DNA of 64,000 nt from Benincasa hispida (GCF_009727055.1 NC_052357.1:82808156-82872155), one strand, 5' to 3'. Counted from the first letter of the stretch, positions 49,266 through 61,959 are shown. Notes: generated by a model from the letters alone, not told the origin. Program-made: numbers and translations.

Positions 49266-50535
49266 CACCCCCAAATTTAAAACAATGCTTGTCCTCAAGC
49301 ATAAGCTAAAGATTTTCTCTAGAAAGTCGACCGCCTTCTCTTTCCTAGATTTCATAAGGATGCCTTATTTAAATCCTATGTACCAAAATCTCCTTAATTT
49401 TTATCCAAGCCTCTTAAAATATTTCTAAAATTTAGGGACCACAAGTTTAACCTTCAAAAAAACTTTACTAGATTCCAGGGCATCGCATGATTTATTTCAA
49501 AAAAAATTTCCAATTGGGGTGTTTTCAAATGATTTTTATCCTTGCGTATTTTAGGCACATATATATATATATTCTATGACCTTACGCTGATCCAAGTGCC
49601 TAGCTTTCGTTTTGGCTTGCTCTCACGTGTGTCATGCAGACATCCAACTACGAGCAAGGCGCTCTTTCTCAGTCCAAACTCATGCCAGTTTGGCATCGGA
49701 GTTGCGATCATTTTATTTATGCATTGATCACGATTCCTACCTTCATTTTGGCTTGCCCCACGTGTGTCATGCAGACATCCAACTACGAGTAGGATCCGAT
49801 CGCAGTGTTATGATGATTTTGTTATAACCTAAAAATAGTAAGGTCGAAAATGAATACCGCACCCCCAAATTTAAAATGCGGCCATGTCCTCATTGCTGAA
49901 AGATTGAAAGAAGTTATGCGATGCTTTTAGAAAGTTTCGTAAAAAGTCAGTTTGAAAGAAAGCTGACAGACCACTAATTTTTAGAAATCTTTTATGAGTT
50001 GACTATCCTAAAATTAAGTTGACTCTAGTGTATACGAAAAAATAGAAGCATGCATTTCATCATTGAAATCATAATTGGTAAGGAGAAATAATGCGGTGAC
50101 TTACTAAATTAATCAATGTTAAATGATTGCACCGACTAAAGAGGATGTGATGATAAAATTTTCAAAATTAAAATGCGATGCAATAGAGCAAAATTTGGAA
50201 ATAACGAAGTCAAGAAAAGATACAACCCCCAAATTTACGTTGTCACACGCATTATTTGTGAACGAATCCTTCTTTGCGGTGAACTGCTCTCTTTGATTGC
50301 AGTGATGGAATAAAGTAGTTGCGTCTTCCATGTAATGCCGCGCAATCGTTCACCTCGATTGTTGCAAAGAAAACATTGAGAGGGTCAAATAAAAATAGAG
50401 TTAGCAAAATCGTTTACCACGATCGTTCAACACGATCGCATTTTTTTTCTTTTTTCTTATTATTATTTTTTTTTATAGAATCACAAAGACAAATATGCGA
50501 TAATAGTTAAAAGAAAGGTAACGAAAGTTCATGAT
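49266..50535 (-). repeat. Family B internal 3' region with polypurine tract
   Basis: Non-coding stretch upstream of the 3' LTR. The minus strand reads AAATTTGGGGGTG at 49266-49278, a polypurine tract fitting second-strand priming. Similar AAATTTGGGGGTT phrases recur at about 49862-49872 and 50227-50237. It is duplicated at 52771-54193. Confidence 0.65.
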
Positions 50536-50589
50536 TTATTTATAGGAAAAAAAAAGATATTCCAAAAGGATTGCGTCCCTAATGAGTGT

Positions 50590-51097
50590 GAGTCGTATAG
50601 CAACGCAAGGACTGCTTATTTCAATCTGTGCTTTTTATGTCCAGGGTGGCTTCCTCTTCTTTTCTTGGTCTTCTGAGACCTTGATTGCCTTAATCTGGAG
50701 CTTTTCCCTGTTAACGTTCATCACGATCTCCCTATTGTGCACATCAATTTGAGCGCGACCAGTCGAGAGGAATGGTCGTCCCAATATAATGGGCGCACTT
50801 CGTCCGCTTTATAATCCAAAATGATGAAGTTTGCCGGCAAGATGAATCTGTCAATTGAGACTGCGGCTTCTTTCAACTCTCCCTCGGGATGTATTCGGGA
50901 TCTATCCATAAGTAGGAGAGTCTCTATCGTGGGTATGAGTTTGCCCATATTTAATCGTTTGAAGATGGACAGCGACATTAAGTCTACACTCGCCTCAAGA
51001 TCGCATAGTGCTTGACCAATGTACACCCCTTCAATTGAGCATGGTATCGTGAAGATTCCTGGGTCGCACATTTTTGGTGGGATCGTGGTATTTGATG
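50590..51097 (-). pseudogene. Gypsy family B aspartic protease fragment
   Basis: Minus-strand frame from about 51071: MCDPGIFTIPCSIEGVYIGQALCDLEASVDLMSL, then DRSRIHPEGELKEAAVSIDRFILPANFIILDY. This is the retropepsin region of Athila/Tat-like Gypsy elements. The catalytic D-[TS]-G-type box reads DLEAS, with Glu where the family normally has Gly, so activity is unlikely. The fragment is fused directly to the LTR end at 51098: primer site, gag, RT and integrase are all deleted. Confidence 0.75.
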
Positions 51098-52770
51098 CGT
51101 TATTTTATACGATGAAATAATGGTGTAGAATGCAATGGTGGAATATGCATTGTGCATGCAAGATTTCTCAGTAAGACCCAAGTATAAATTCTACTGAGTT
51201 GCCTGGTAAGCCCATGGTCGAACACAGGGACTAAGGAAGACAATATGCGATGGTAATTTTAGATCACTTTGTGGTAACAATTGAATCAATGGATTGGTTG
51301 GTTTGTTTTTTAAGGTATAAAATGTATGCGTGGAATTTGAGAAAAGAGTAATTATGCGACAAATACACTGAGTATGCGGAGGAACGGGTTGAGAAGGTCT
51401 TTAGCTAGTGTTTCCCAAAAATGCGTTCAAGCTATGTGATCATGCTACACTCATGCGACAACAAATCATTTTCCAATGCAAATGCAATAGCTCCTAATTT
51501 TAGGACACATGCGATGAATGCGATAATGTCTATAGAGCTTATTCCTAAGTCTCTACTTCTTGCCTATGCGATGACAAAAGATGCACACAAGGACAAGGCG
51601 ACCACATACAATCATATCCTCTCTCTAGGGTGCATGCGATGCTTTAATAGCAAATAGAACTTATTCCTAAGCTTCTATCTCTTGATTATGCGGTTCTAAT
51701 CTGACTCTCCTGAGCCTAGATTCTAATTTGACTTTTCTAAGCCTAGATTCCATCCTTAGACTACCCTCTCGAGTATCTCTAATGGACGAATAACGCATAC
51801 ATAATACAAGATAATCACATAGAATGAAGATCTCAGGTTATGCTAGCTAAGTGCTTCTCAACCCATTCGACAAATTTAGCTACTCATGCGTAATGTACAG
51901 AGAGTGGACAGATATAAAGATGCAATTTTCATTTTTATAAATAGATTCAGAGTAAAAATGACGATGAAAAATAAGGGTAGAGAGCCTGGTAGGAATATCT
52001 TGCTTCCCAAGGCTTTTACACTGATATCTTTATTCTGCCCAAAAGATGTTCTTGCTTCCGCAAGAGTTGACCCTCTCTCCAATTTCAACGCTCCTCGGCA
52101 CTCTTTCGAGTTCACTGGGACGATCTCTCGGTGTAATCTCCCTTTACTCGCTTCCGCCTTCTAAGTAAAAGAAAAACTATGAACAAGGCTAACTTCTATC
52201 TATATGGTGAATTCTGTAAAACTGAACGAACTCCTTCACTGAAGGTGGCCTTTGGTATTTATAAAACTTCAGGGTGAAAAGCTTCTTCTCTCTTATGATT
52301 GCACTGATGGGATGACATTAATTCTCTGTCTGATGTGCCGAATAATTGTCATCGAAAAGTTGAGTGTACTTGCTACAGTAGGTCGTTAACGGCTTGTCAA
52401 TTTAATTCGGAATCGACCGTCATTAGCTTTTTGTCCCATCGTGATTTATTAAGCTTTCACCGAGATGCGTCGGCTCTATGTGGCCACCTCCTTGAGCAGA
52501 TTTTCGCGAGCATAAATGATCGCATAGCCTTGCGGTCGCAATCTCTTAATGCGCTCGGACGTTAATTTCTTCGGATCACATTTTCGCCTTGCGTCAACGT
52601 ATTGTCTGCACAAAAATACATAAGTTAGCTGTTTTCATATGATGGACGCATGCGATCGCAATGTTGTGAACTTAATACTTTTGGACACAATATTGTATAT
52701 TTTTACCATCGCAATCCTGCATTGTTTTATAACTTGGTGCTGTAATAATGTGCATTTCTGCTCGTTATCA
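51098..52770 (-). repeat. Gypsy family B LTR, full-length copy B2
   Basis: Starts TGATAACGAGC on the minus strand at 52770, ends ...cgcatcaaata at about 51098, roughly 1.67 kb. Contains the phrase ccctgtgttcgacc (minus) at about 51220-51233, shared with family A LTRs. It serves as the 5' LTR of the deleted element whose 3' LTR is B1. Confidence 0.7.
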
Positions 52771-53075
52771 AAATCCCAAATTTAAAACAATGCTTGTCCT
52801 CAAGCATAAGTTAAAGATTTTCTCTAGAAATTTGACCGTCTTCTCTTTCCTAGATTTCTCAAAGATGCCTTATCCAAATCCTATGTACCAAAATCTCCTT
52901 AATTTTTATCTAGGCCTCTTAAAATATTTCTAAAATTTAGGGACCGCAAGTTTAACCTTCAAAAAGACTTTACTAGATTCCAGGGTATCGCATGGTTTAT
53001 TTCAAAAAACTTTTCCAACTGGGGTGTTTTCAAATGATTTTTATCCTTGCATATTTTAGGCATATATATATATAT

Positions 53076-53106
53076 CTGTCTCTTATACACATCTAGATGT
53101 GTATAA
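53076..53106. other. Sequencing adapter: Nextera mate-pair junction
   Basis: 53076-53094 is exactly the 19-bp Tn5 mosaic end CTGTCTCTTATACACATCT. It is followed immediately at 53095-53106 by AGATGTGTATAA, the first 12 bases of the opposite mosaic end. Together they are 31 of the 38 bases of the mate-pair junction adapter. The sister copy at about 49570 has ordinary genomic sequence (tctatgacctta) at this place. This is library sequence left in the assembly, not plant DNA. Confidence 0.97.
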
Positions 53107-53108
53107 TT

Positions 53109-53398
53109 GCGCTGATCCAAGTGCCTAGCTTTCGTTTTAGCTTACCCCCACGTGTGTCATACGAACATCCAACTACGAGCAAGGCGCTCTTTCTCAGTCT
53201 AAACTCATGCCTGTTTTGTAGTGGAGTTGCGGTCATTGAGGTCATTGATTTATGCGCTGATCCAAGTGCCTAGCTTTCGTTTTAGCTTACCCCCACGTGT
53301 GTCATACGAACATCCAACTACGAGCAAGGCGCTCTTTCTCAGTCTAAACTCATGCCTGTTTTGTAGTGGAGTTGCGATCATTTTATTTATGCGTTGAT
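53109..53398 (+). repeat. 145-bp tandem repeat beside the adapter
   Basis: gcgctgatccaagtgcctagc starts at 53109 and again at 53254, and the two units are nearly identical. The sister copy near 49588 has only one unit. Its position right after an adapter suggests a gap-filling or read-joining artefact. Confidence 0.85.
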
Positions 53399-54205
53399 CA
53401 CGAATCCTACCTTCGGTTTGGCTAGCCCCCACGTGTGTCATGCGGACATCCAACTACGAGTAGGATCCGATCGCAATGTTATGATGATTTTTTTTATAAC
53501 CTAAAAATAGCAAGGTCGAAAATGAATACCGCACCCCCAAATTTAAAATGTGGCAATGTCCTCATTGCTAAAAGATTGAAAGAAGTCATGCGATGCTCTT
53601 AGAAAGTTTCGTAAAAAGTCAGTTTGAAAGAAAGCTGATAGACCACTAACTTCTAGAAATATTTTATGAGTTGACTATTCTAAAATTAAGTTGACTTTAG
53701 TGTATACGAAAAAATAGAAGCATGCGTTTCATCATTTAAATCATAATTGGCAAGGAGAAATAATGCAGTGACTTACTAAATTAATCAATGTTAAATGATT
53801 GCGCCGACTAAAGAGGATGCGATGATAAAATTTTCAAAATTAAAATGCAATGCGATAGAGCAAAATTTGGAAACAACGAAGTCAAGGAAAGATACAACCC
53901 CCAAATTTGCGCTGTCACCCGCATTATTTGTAAACGCATCCTTCTTTGCAGCGAACTGATCTCTTTGATTGCGGTGATAGAATAAAGTAGTTGCGTCTTC
54001 CGTGTAGTGCCTCCGCAATCGTTCACCTCGATCGTTGCAAAGAAAACATTGAGAGGGTCAAATAAAAACAGAGTTAGCAAAGTCGTTTACTACGATTGTT
54101 CAACATGATCACATTTTTTTTCTTTTTTCTTATTTTTTTTATAGAATCACAAAGAAAAATATGCGACAATAGTTAAAAGAAAGGTAATGAAAATTCATGA
54201 ATTAT

Positions 54206-54816
54206 TGATAGATATAAAGATGTAGTTTCCATTTTTATAAATAGACTTAGAGTACAAAATGACAATGGAAAATAAGGGTAGAGAGTCTGGTAGCAATATC
54301 TTGCTTCCCAAGGCTTTTACACTGTTATCTCTATTCTGCCCAAAAGATGTTCTTGCTTCCGCAAGAGTTGGCCCTCTCTCCGATTTCGACGCTCCCCAGC
54401 ACTCTTTCGAGTTTACCAAGACGATCTCTCGGTGTAATCTCCCTTCTCTCGCTTCCACCTTCTAAGTAAAAGAAAAACTATGAACAAGGCTAACTACTAT
54501 CTATATGGATAATTCTGTAACTGAGCGAACTGAACGAAATCCTTCACTAAAGGTGGCCTTCGATATTTATAGAGCTTTAGGGTGAAAAGCTTCTTCTCTC
54601 TTATGATTGCACTGATGGGATGACATTAATTCTTTGTCTGATGCGCCGAATAATTGTCACCGAAAAGTTGAGTGTACTTGCTACAGTAGGTCGTGAACAG
54701 CTTGTCAACTTAATTCGGAATCGACCGTCATCAGCTTTCTGTCCCATCGTGATTTATTAAGCTTTCATCCAGATGCGCCCACCTTGATGCGCCGGCTCTA
54801 TGCGACCACCTCCTTG
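54206..54816 (-). repeat. Family B LTR copy B3, left piece
   Basis: Matches B1 and B2 from the gagtacaaaatgac phrase (54251) to ctatgcgaccacctccttg, where a family A element interrupts it at 54817. It resumes at 56801. Confidence 0.75.
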
Positions 54817-56800
54817 TAACGCAAAATTTGATGATTCTATTTTAGGCATACGCATTACGATATATGATGCATGATACAAGTCCATGTCCCCGAAAACGGC
54901 GCCATAATAGCTTGTAACGCAAAATTTGAATCTTTAAGCATCTATGGACATGAACAATGATGAATGTGAATCATATAAGCTAATGTTGCTATAAACTTGA
55001 TGACTTGGAAAGATGGAGATGGAGTGTGAAAGTTGTGTTATGCTTATAATACATTTATGCGATACTACTTCTAGATGTATGCGTTATTAATGGAATGCTT
55101 GTAGTATGTTATGTGTTGTCACAAGTTTTCTTGCGCTGAAACCAAGTATAATTCCAACGCAAGTTTCTCAGAGTAATCCGAGGTCGAACACAGGGATTGT
55201 TTTCGTTAATGTGTTACATTTGTGATACATGCGATCGGTCTTTACAATTAATAAAGAATTGTGTGTACAGGAAAGTTAAATTCGGGTAAAGTAAAATTGT
55301 GCAGATAAACTAAAGTTGCGTAATATAATAAATTGCGTAAAAATAAACCTAAGCTAATGTGATGCAAGATACAAGATATTACATGATGTTGAGTTCGAGA
55401 CTGACTGTGAAGTTTATACAAAGGATCGTGGTATGCGATGGCAAGTCTTTTTGGATGAATCAGAAAATAGAAAGGATAACTAGTAAAAATATCGCAAGTT
55501 TATTAATTGCATTAAAGATGTAACTATGGTTCCGTTTTCCCTTGGTGTAGACCTCTCGGTGATCGGCCACGTTCTCACATCTCTATGGTAAAACAGGGAT
55601 GAACATAATGAACGCAGGTTGCATCCATCTCTGAAAGTACTTCTCACTTTAGTTACACATTCTTCAACCCTCTCTCGATAGGTGGAATGACATCTTCACT
55701 TATGCTCTCACAGGTGAAGATGTCGTCTAGCATGCCTTAGCTAAACATAATTATTTCCTTATACAGAATGAATTTATTTGCTTAATTCTTACTAATTATT
55801 AGGTGATTAGGAAAACATCATGGAGAAAGTGAAATATGGAGGAGCGGAAAATAGACAAAGAGATGATAAGGAAATGATCATAACATTAATACTACGATTA
55901 AGCGTCTGATACATGGTGGTGAATGATAGAGGTTAAGAAGATGAGTACAAGTGATGAACAGAGATAGAAACAATACAGAAGAGTGTCAACGTCTTGACAC
56001 AGATTTTGTATGGTGGATTTGCTTGTCGGCGTGTGGAATGGATGAATAAGAAGGTTCCCTCTCAGGTTTGCTCGTCTGGTAGAAGTAACCTTCGTACAGA
56101 GCTTCAACGATGGGGATCAGAAGGATTATTGCTGGAGACTCACCTCTCCGGCCTTGTCTCTTAATTCTTTTCGGATCTTCTCTGATTAGTCGCTCAACCA
56201 GTCTCTCTCTCAGATCAGTAATACATTTCTCTCTGTATTCAAGCATATTTTTTTAGTGGAATTGCCAGAGCTATTTATAGCTAAGCTTTGACTTTCTGAC
56301 TTGGTCCCACTGTATTGTTATGGCAGTTCTGAAAATGGTGGAATGAATATTTCTTCTGTTACGCAATCAATCCCGTAGAAAATGCACAACGGTCAGCTGT
56401 ACATGTGGTCAAACCTCCACATTTGCGTTGCTCTTTCCATCTTCGATCGTTTGCCCGCATGCGGTTGGAAATTGCGTTGATCGTTAGCTCTTGATCGATT
56501 GTCGAATGCGCCATCATTGCATTGATCGTCTATTCATTCCTGAATTGATTGGCGCAATGCGACGGAGATACGTTGTTCTTTTTATCTTGAGCCTTGAATG
56601 CATGCGGGGACTTGATTTCCTGCAAAACAGACTTGAAATATTCTTTTCCCACCATCGCAATGGTGTCAGTGGTTGTATTGACGATAATTTATAATTCTCG
56701 CATTTCTAGCCAACTTTCATACAATTTACGCAACTTTTTTCCTTTTTTCGCAATATCTAAATAAAACAGTATAAAATATGTAATTCAACCAATTTAATCG
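54817..56800 (-). mobile_element. Deletion derivative of Gypsy family A nested in B3
   Basis: Minus orientation: one LTR (56800 to about 54911) with the 32-nt hairpin at 55691-55722. A primer site follows at 54887-54904 (TGGCGCCGTTTTCGGGGA on the minus strand), then only the last 65 bp or so of the second LTR (54880-54817). Gag, pol and most of the second LTR are gone. CCTTG flanks it at 54812-54816, with CTTG at 56801-56804 (CCTTG in the duplicate at 63264). The LTR end also reads CAAG on the minus strand, so the duplication length is ambiguous. Confidence 0.75.
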
Positions 56801-57082
56801 CTTGAGCAGATTTTCGCGGAGCGCAAATGATCGCATAGCCTTGCGGTTGCGATCTCTTTAATGCTCTCGGCACGTTCATTTCTTCGGATCGCATTTCTGC
56901 TTGCGTCAACGCATTTTCTACACAAAAATACATAAGTTAGTTGTTTTCATGCGATGGACCGCATGCGATTGCAATGTTGTGAACTTAATGCTTTTGGACG
57001 CAATATTGTATGTTTTTACCAATCGCAATCTACATTATTTTATTAACTTTGCGCTGTAAATAACGTGCATTTCTGCCGTTAT
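56801..57082 (-). repeat. Family B LTR copy B3, right piece (LTR start)
   Basis: Continues B3 after the nested element (gagcagattttcgcg through the gcatgcgat block) and reaches the LTR start near 57082. Many single-base indels compared with 63264-63543. Confidence 0.75.
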
Positions 57083-57644
57083 TCAATACCTTATCCTGGT
57101 GACACTACGAGTATGACCCGCTTTGAGATGTTACAATCTGTTGTAAAAGTGCTACAAGTGATCTGATTTGATATTCATCGTGGAGACATGTAAGCGGGAT
57201 ATTTAATACAAATGAGGTTTTATATACAAAAAAGAGTTTTGTATAGAACTAGACCAAAAATGAGTAGTCTCATTATATACACCGTTCTTAATAGAGACTT
57301 CCATTCAAGGATGACATAGGTAACACGACTGAATCCTGAGTGAAGTTATGAACTTCTGTTTTTGAAGGTGTCATTTGATTTGTATGGGCGAGAGTGGCCA
57401 AATTCGTTGACTCAACATGTCTACCATTTTTGGGGATTCGGTCTGATTGGGGAGTTGGGAACACATCTACACAAGACGGAATTCACTCATTCCCCAATGT
57501 TGGGAAAGTAGATATATTGCTCCCTTAAGGGCTGATTCAGGGCTTGAACATTGTATTGTCACAGACCTCTCCTGGCCGAGAGGGGTTCGTCATAGTGAGA
57601 CTATGATTTATTGTTCATTAAAAGGAATTAGTGGTAACTTAAGG
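57083..57644 (+). repeat. Copia family C LTR fragment
   Basis: Matches 38325-38870 of the Copia 5' LTR (tcctggtgacactacgagtatg, ccccaatgttggg, ctctcctggc). Begins at atacc against the family B LTR start and stops at gtggtaacttaagg, where unrelated sequence follows. Confidence 0.8.
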
Positions 57645-60600
57645 TGTCACAGCCCCCTCCAGACTACTCTCTTAGCCGATGCAGGACATGACTGCAGCAT
57701 TTATCAATCACTCAAAACGTATGCTGAAACCAGCATTTTATTTCTTGCTTTTAACAATACTTACTTAAAATGGATGTATAGAGGTAAGAGATAATGACAA
57801 AAAACCACACATTCTTAACATATTTCGGGTGAAAGAGTATTCTGAAAGTATAAATAACTATTCATGCGGGGCATATATTATTTATGTGGTAAATATTTGA
57901 ATTCTTGAGGCCACAAACTAATTAGTTGAAACAAACTAAAATTAAAATAGTATTAAAAATATTCCACAATATAGACAGATCATACATCTTTTATTTAAAC
58001 AACAAATATATAGTCAATAGATTTCTCAGAAAAAACATCTCAAAACTCCCAAAACTTAGCTTCCCTAACATAACAAACAACAACAAATCGTGTATCAAAT
58101 ATTTACAGGAACCAAACCTAAGCTGATAGGTTAACTCTAGAGAGCTTAGACCCTGACTATATATGTATGGCACACCAAAACCAAAGACTATGTTAAAGGA
58201 GTTACTATTCTTATCGAGGGGGAAGATGTGAGAGACTGCTAACCCCTGGATGCGATACTCAATCAAGAAAAAACACAAACATACAAGAGAAAGGGAGGGA
58301 TGAAAAAGAGACTAGATGGTACAAGCGCACCTAATGAGTGGATTATAAGCACGTACATAACTATATGAAATCTTCCCATTATGGCTTAATGTCTTCGTAA
58401 TATAATGCAATATCAATACACTTTACGCAGTACAGTTTATTCAAATTATTTTACAGATAACTTCGTACTATATTTAGAAAAAGTAAAACTATACCAAGAA
58501 TTAAATGTTTATATTGTTCACAGAGATATTTGTATTTATCTTATGTATTATTAAGAGAGATAAACTGGTTTGCGGGCTATTAGTTGAGAGTAACCCGCTA
58601 TAAAAAGATGTTTACAAAAATTCCCACAATGTTCAAACACATAAAGATCATTAGATATTATACAACCAGTGAGCGATAAAAACCTATTAGTATGCTATCA
58701 ATATACTTTCAACTCAAATACTCCACGAAGGCGTTTATAACTTACCTACACAATGCGACGTGGTTATAACTAAGTATCATCATGATCCTTAAAGGTACTA
58801 AGCCTCGGATAATCCTTCTCCAAGTCCTTCAGTTTATTGACCTGAAAAGTAACATTTAGTCAAACTAAGACTGCCTCTTTAAACATGTATACCTAAACGC
58901 ATAGTAACATGTCTTTTAAAAAGGCTCTAAGAATGTTTTTGTTGCAATGAACACATATAGTCGTTTACAACAATTCTTTCATACAGAAAGCTTGGAAAAC
59001 ATAAACTATAGTTTGTTTGGAAATACTACTTTGTAAAATAGCTAAGCAGAAGAATATCTTTCTTAAACTTATAAATACTAACTTAGTCCCTCACAACTTC
59101 AGGCTTCTCCTTAAAGGTTGATATGCTCTAGCAATGGGTGTCAATCTATGGACATCAACAACATATATTAAGCTACTAATATGGTGTCCTTTTGAGACTC
59201 TACTTTTTAAATTAAGCTTGCGTTTTAGCCTTCCTTAGAAGACCTTTATCACTCAAACGCATACTAACTATAAGTCAAAACTTTAAAAATTTTCTTGAGA
59301 TTAGGTTTCTTGCCTCTGCGGACAACACACTACCTCAACAAAGTTGCTTCCACTATGCACCAACACTTGCTTAGTGTTTCCTTCAACTGCACATGGTTCA
59401 TTCATATATGGCATCTATGCCCGTCCTATCTTCAATGCAAGTCTTTCAAGCCAAACATCAGGTTAAACGCATAGGGTGGCTTAACCCTTCGTCTGCCCAT
59501 GCCCTACTGTGAGCTGTTAGCTTAACTCAAACCCAAGCATTTTCTACCTGCTTGTTCATAGAATCCAAATCGACATTACTTTCATTAGTAACTCAGATTC
59601 TTTGGAAAGCCCCCTCCCAAAAATTTTCCTCAAGAAATTCCTTCTACAGTAACTTGTTTAGAATTGTCTTAGGAAAAGCTTCACCTACCCCAAATATTGT
59701 ATAACAAAATTTCTTAGTCTTATGACAAACTCTTTATGTGGGTGGAACTGTGTTTCTTACATTTTATAGAAATAATATTATACATAAATAAATTAATGGT
59801 CAAAGAATTATTGGAAGATTATACAAATGAATAAGAAAAAAAACATATCTAGATTAATATATTAAACCTTTTTATTAAATATAGAAAGATTGAAATGACA
59901 ATGTAAAATACATTTCAAATTTCACTGATTCGATAACGAAGCTAAAAACTTGGTTATATTCCTATGTGAAAAACTTGAAAACTCTTTGTTAATCATTTTT
60001 TTAATACCTTATCCTCTTTTAATTTATATGCCTTAAATTCTTTCGGAGACCTTACTTTTCCTAACAGAGACTGTTCACTTGTGCTGCAATTAATATCTTA
60101 AGTACACTTCATTGTAACAAGACGAAATTTATTTCAAAATGACACAACACGTCGGATTTCACTCTTATGTTAGTCCCAAATTCAAGGAAGAAAAATAAAT
60201 ACATCTTCAAATTTGCAAATGAGAATGGAAATATTTTGAAAACTGACACTTTTTGAAAGTTCATCCTCCATTTTATACTACCCTCTACCCGTTTACCAAA
60301 TACATAAGCTAGCCGAAAAAATGCTTAGACAAGTGCGCAACATCACGACAACCTCAAGTGGTGTTTAGGTCGTGCAGTTGAAGAAGTGAGGAATTTATGA
60401 GTGAGTTTCCACAAAGCTAGACGACCTGAGAGAATTTCCTCCCTAACCTCTGTTCTGTATGTGTCGGCTTTCCAAGGACTGATCTCACTAATTCATCGCT
60501 AACTCACTCAATCATGCTTCATCTAATGTAGTGCTTTTGCGATCACCTGCCCCCAGATAGGCTCTATACTGTAAGCTTGGCGAATATCTACACTACTTCC

Positions 60601-61950
60601 AAAGCTAACCGAGTGTCTGCCCATTATTGCTCCGCCATCTTGGCGCGCTAGCACTCATATTGTCTTTCTAGAATCAAGTGATTGATATGTCACCCACAAG
60701 AGACAACACGCTACTAGGGGCTCATCGTCTTTCAGGTGTGGTTGACCATGAAAAAGCCCTCTTGACCAAATTTTGACATAAAGCTTCAACTGAAAATGAT
60801 TCTTTACTAGAAGAAGCAATATTTGTTTGAGTGATGGACTATATGGTCACTACATTAGCACATTGACTGCCCAACAAAAAATCATGTTCCATAATCAAAA
60901 GAGACAAAATAAATTGTAACATCAAAAACACTTCAAAATTTTTCTTTATAACACTCTTAAGAACCAATAAAAGGATCCAATACTTCCCCTTCTACCAACT
61001 AAAAACAACCAACTAATTTGAGAAATCGTTTTTTTTTCTCAATCTTCGTGTTTACTTTCTGTTTTTTTTTTTTTTAAAAAAAAAAACAATTGAGTGACTA
61101 AGATGACATATAAAATCTCTTCGAATCAATTTTTGCCGGTCCCTCATTGAAAAAACGAGGATGGAGAAAATAATTTCCTCATCTTTTTTCATGCAAATTG
61201 GAAATGGATAATTATATTTGTTCACACACTTCACTTGAACCTTATATTCTTCGTCATAAATTTTAAAACTAAGTTCTTTATGTCTTTAAAATATCCTTCA
61301 ATCATCATACTTTTCAATTCTATGATTAATAAACCCAACATATTGGATAAATATGTGGTGATATCTACGTGATTTAATGTGGGACTCAAAAGCTAAAGTC
61401 TTATCACCAATAGTTTTTCCTTTTTTTTTTTTTTTTGGTATTAATTGCCTTTTTATTAATGTTTTCTATTCAATGTTAATTTTGGGGTCGGAAATGGAAA
61501 GTGATGGTTTTTCTAGGGTTTACCGTCTGTGGGGCAACCGCTTAGGTTTACTGCGTGGGCCCTTGTCGCTTTGTCAATGCGGGCGGTCCTCGCTGGAGTA
61601 GGGCTTCCGCCGAGTCATCATTCTCCGTGTGTTCGCGACTGGTTTCGAATTGTGACTCGGGGTTTTTTTTCTTGGGTTCAATTGGACAGATGTCGTAGGT
61701 TCATTTCGCCGACCGGGTCTGATTTTGTCTGTTTTGTTGGCAGATGGTGAGGTTTTATTAGCCGATTTCGTTCGACGGTTTGGACGGTGACTAGGTTGGG
61801 CAGATGGTGGGTTTTATTCTGGGTTTTATGTAGATGGTTTTAGTTGGTGATGGTGAGAGTTTGTTTTGTCTACGAAGGTTGTTTGGTTGAGAATTTGGCA
61901 TGCTCGATTTTAGATTTAGGTTTCAAGCCTTGAATGTTTTGAAGGTTTTA
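57645..61950. other. Long stretch without recognisable gene
   Basis: Starts tgtcacagccccctcc directly after the truncated Copia LTR. No conserved coding block was found in six frames. 58-60 kb is AT-rich, and 60.3-60.8 kb is mixed-composition. 61500-61900 is G/T-rich and rises in GC without a convincing frame. It could be a retroelement LTR or another repeat, but I cannot identify it. Confidence 0.4.
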
Positions 61951-61959
61951 AGCCGATTG

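Larger units (their letters stand above)
52771..54193 (-). repeat. Family B internal 3' region, second copy
   Basis: Direct repeat of 49266-50535 with the same order of landmarks (polypurine-like tracts, tatatata run, a conserved short frame ending in SLVGAII). It carries an adapter insertion at 53076-53106 and a 145-bp tandem repeat not present in the first copy. Confidence 0.7.

Noticed and set aside
48441..54816. Regular large direct repeats considered as a tandem satellite
   Set aside because: The order of polypurine tract, LTR start and protease shows they are LTRs and flanks of deleted Gypsy elements.
61377..61750. Overlapping plus-strand ORFs in a GC-richer segment, considered as an exon
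   Set aside because: No recognisable domain, no supported splice partners, and frames end without conserved features.
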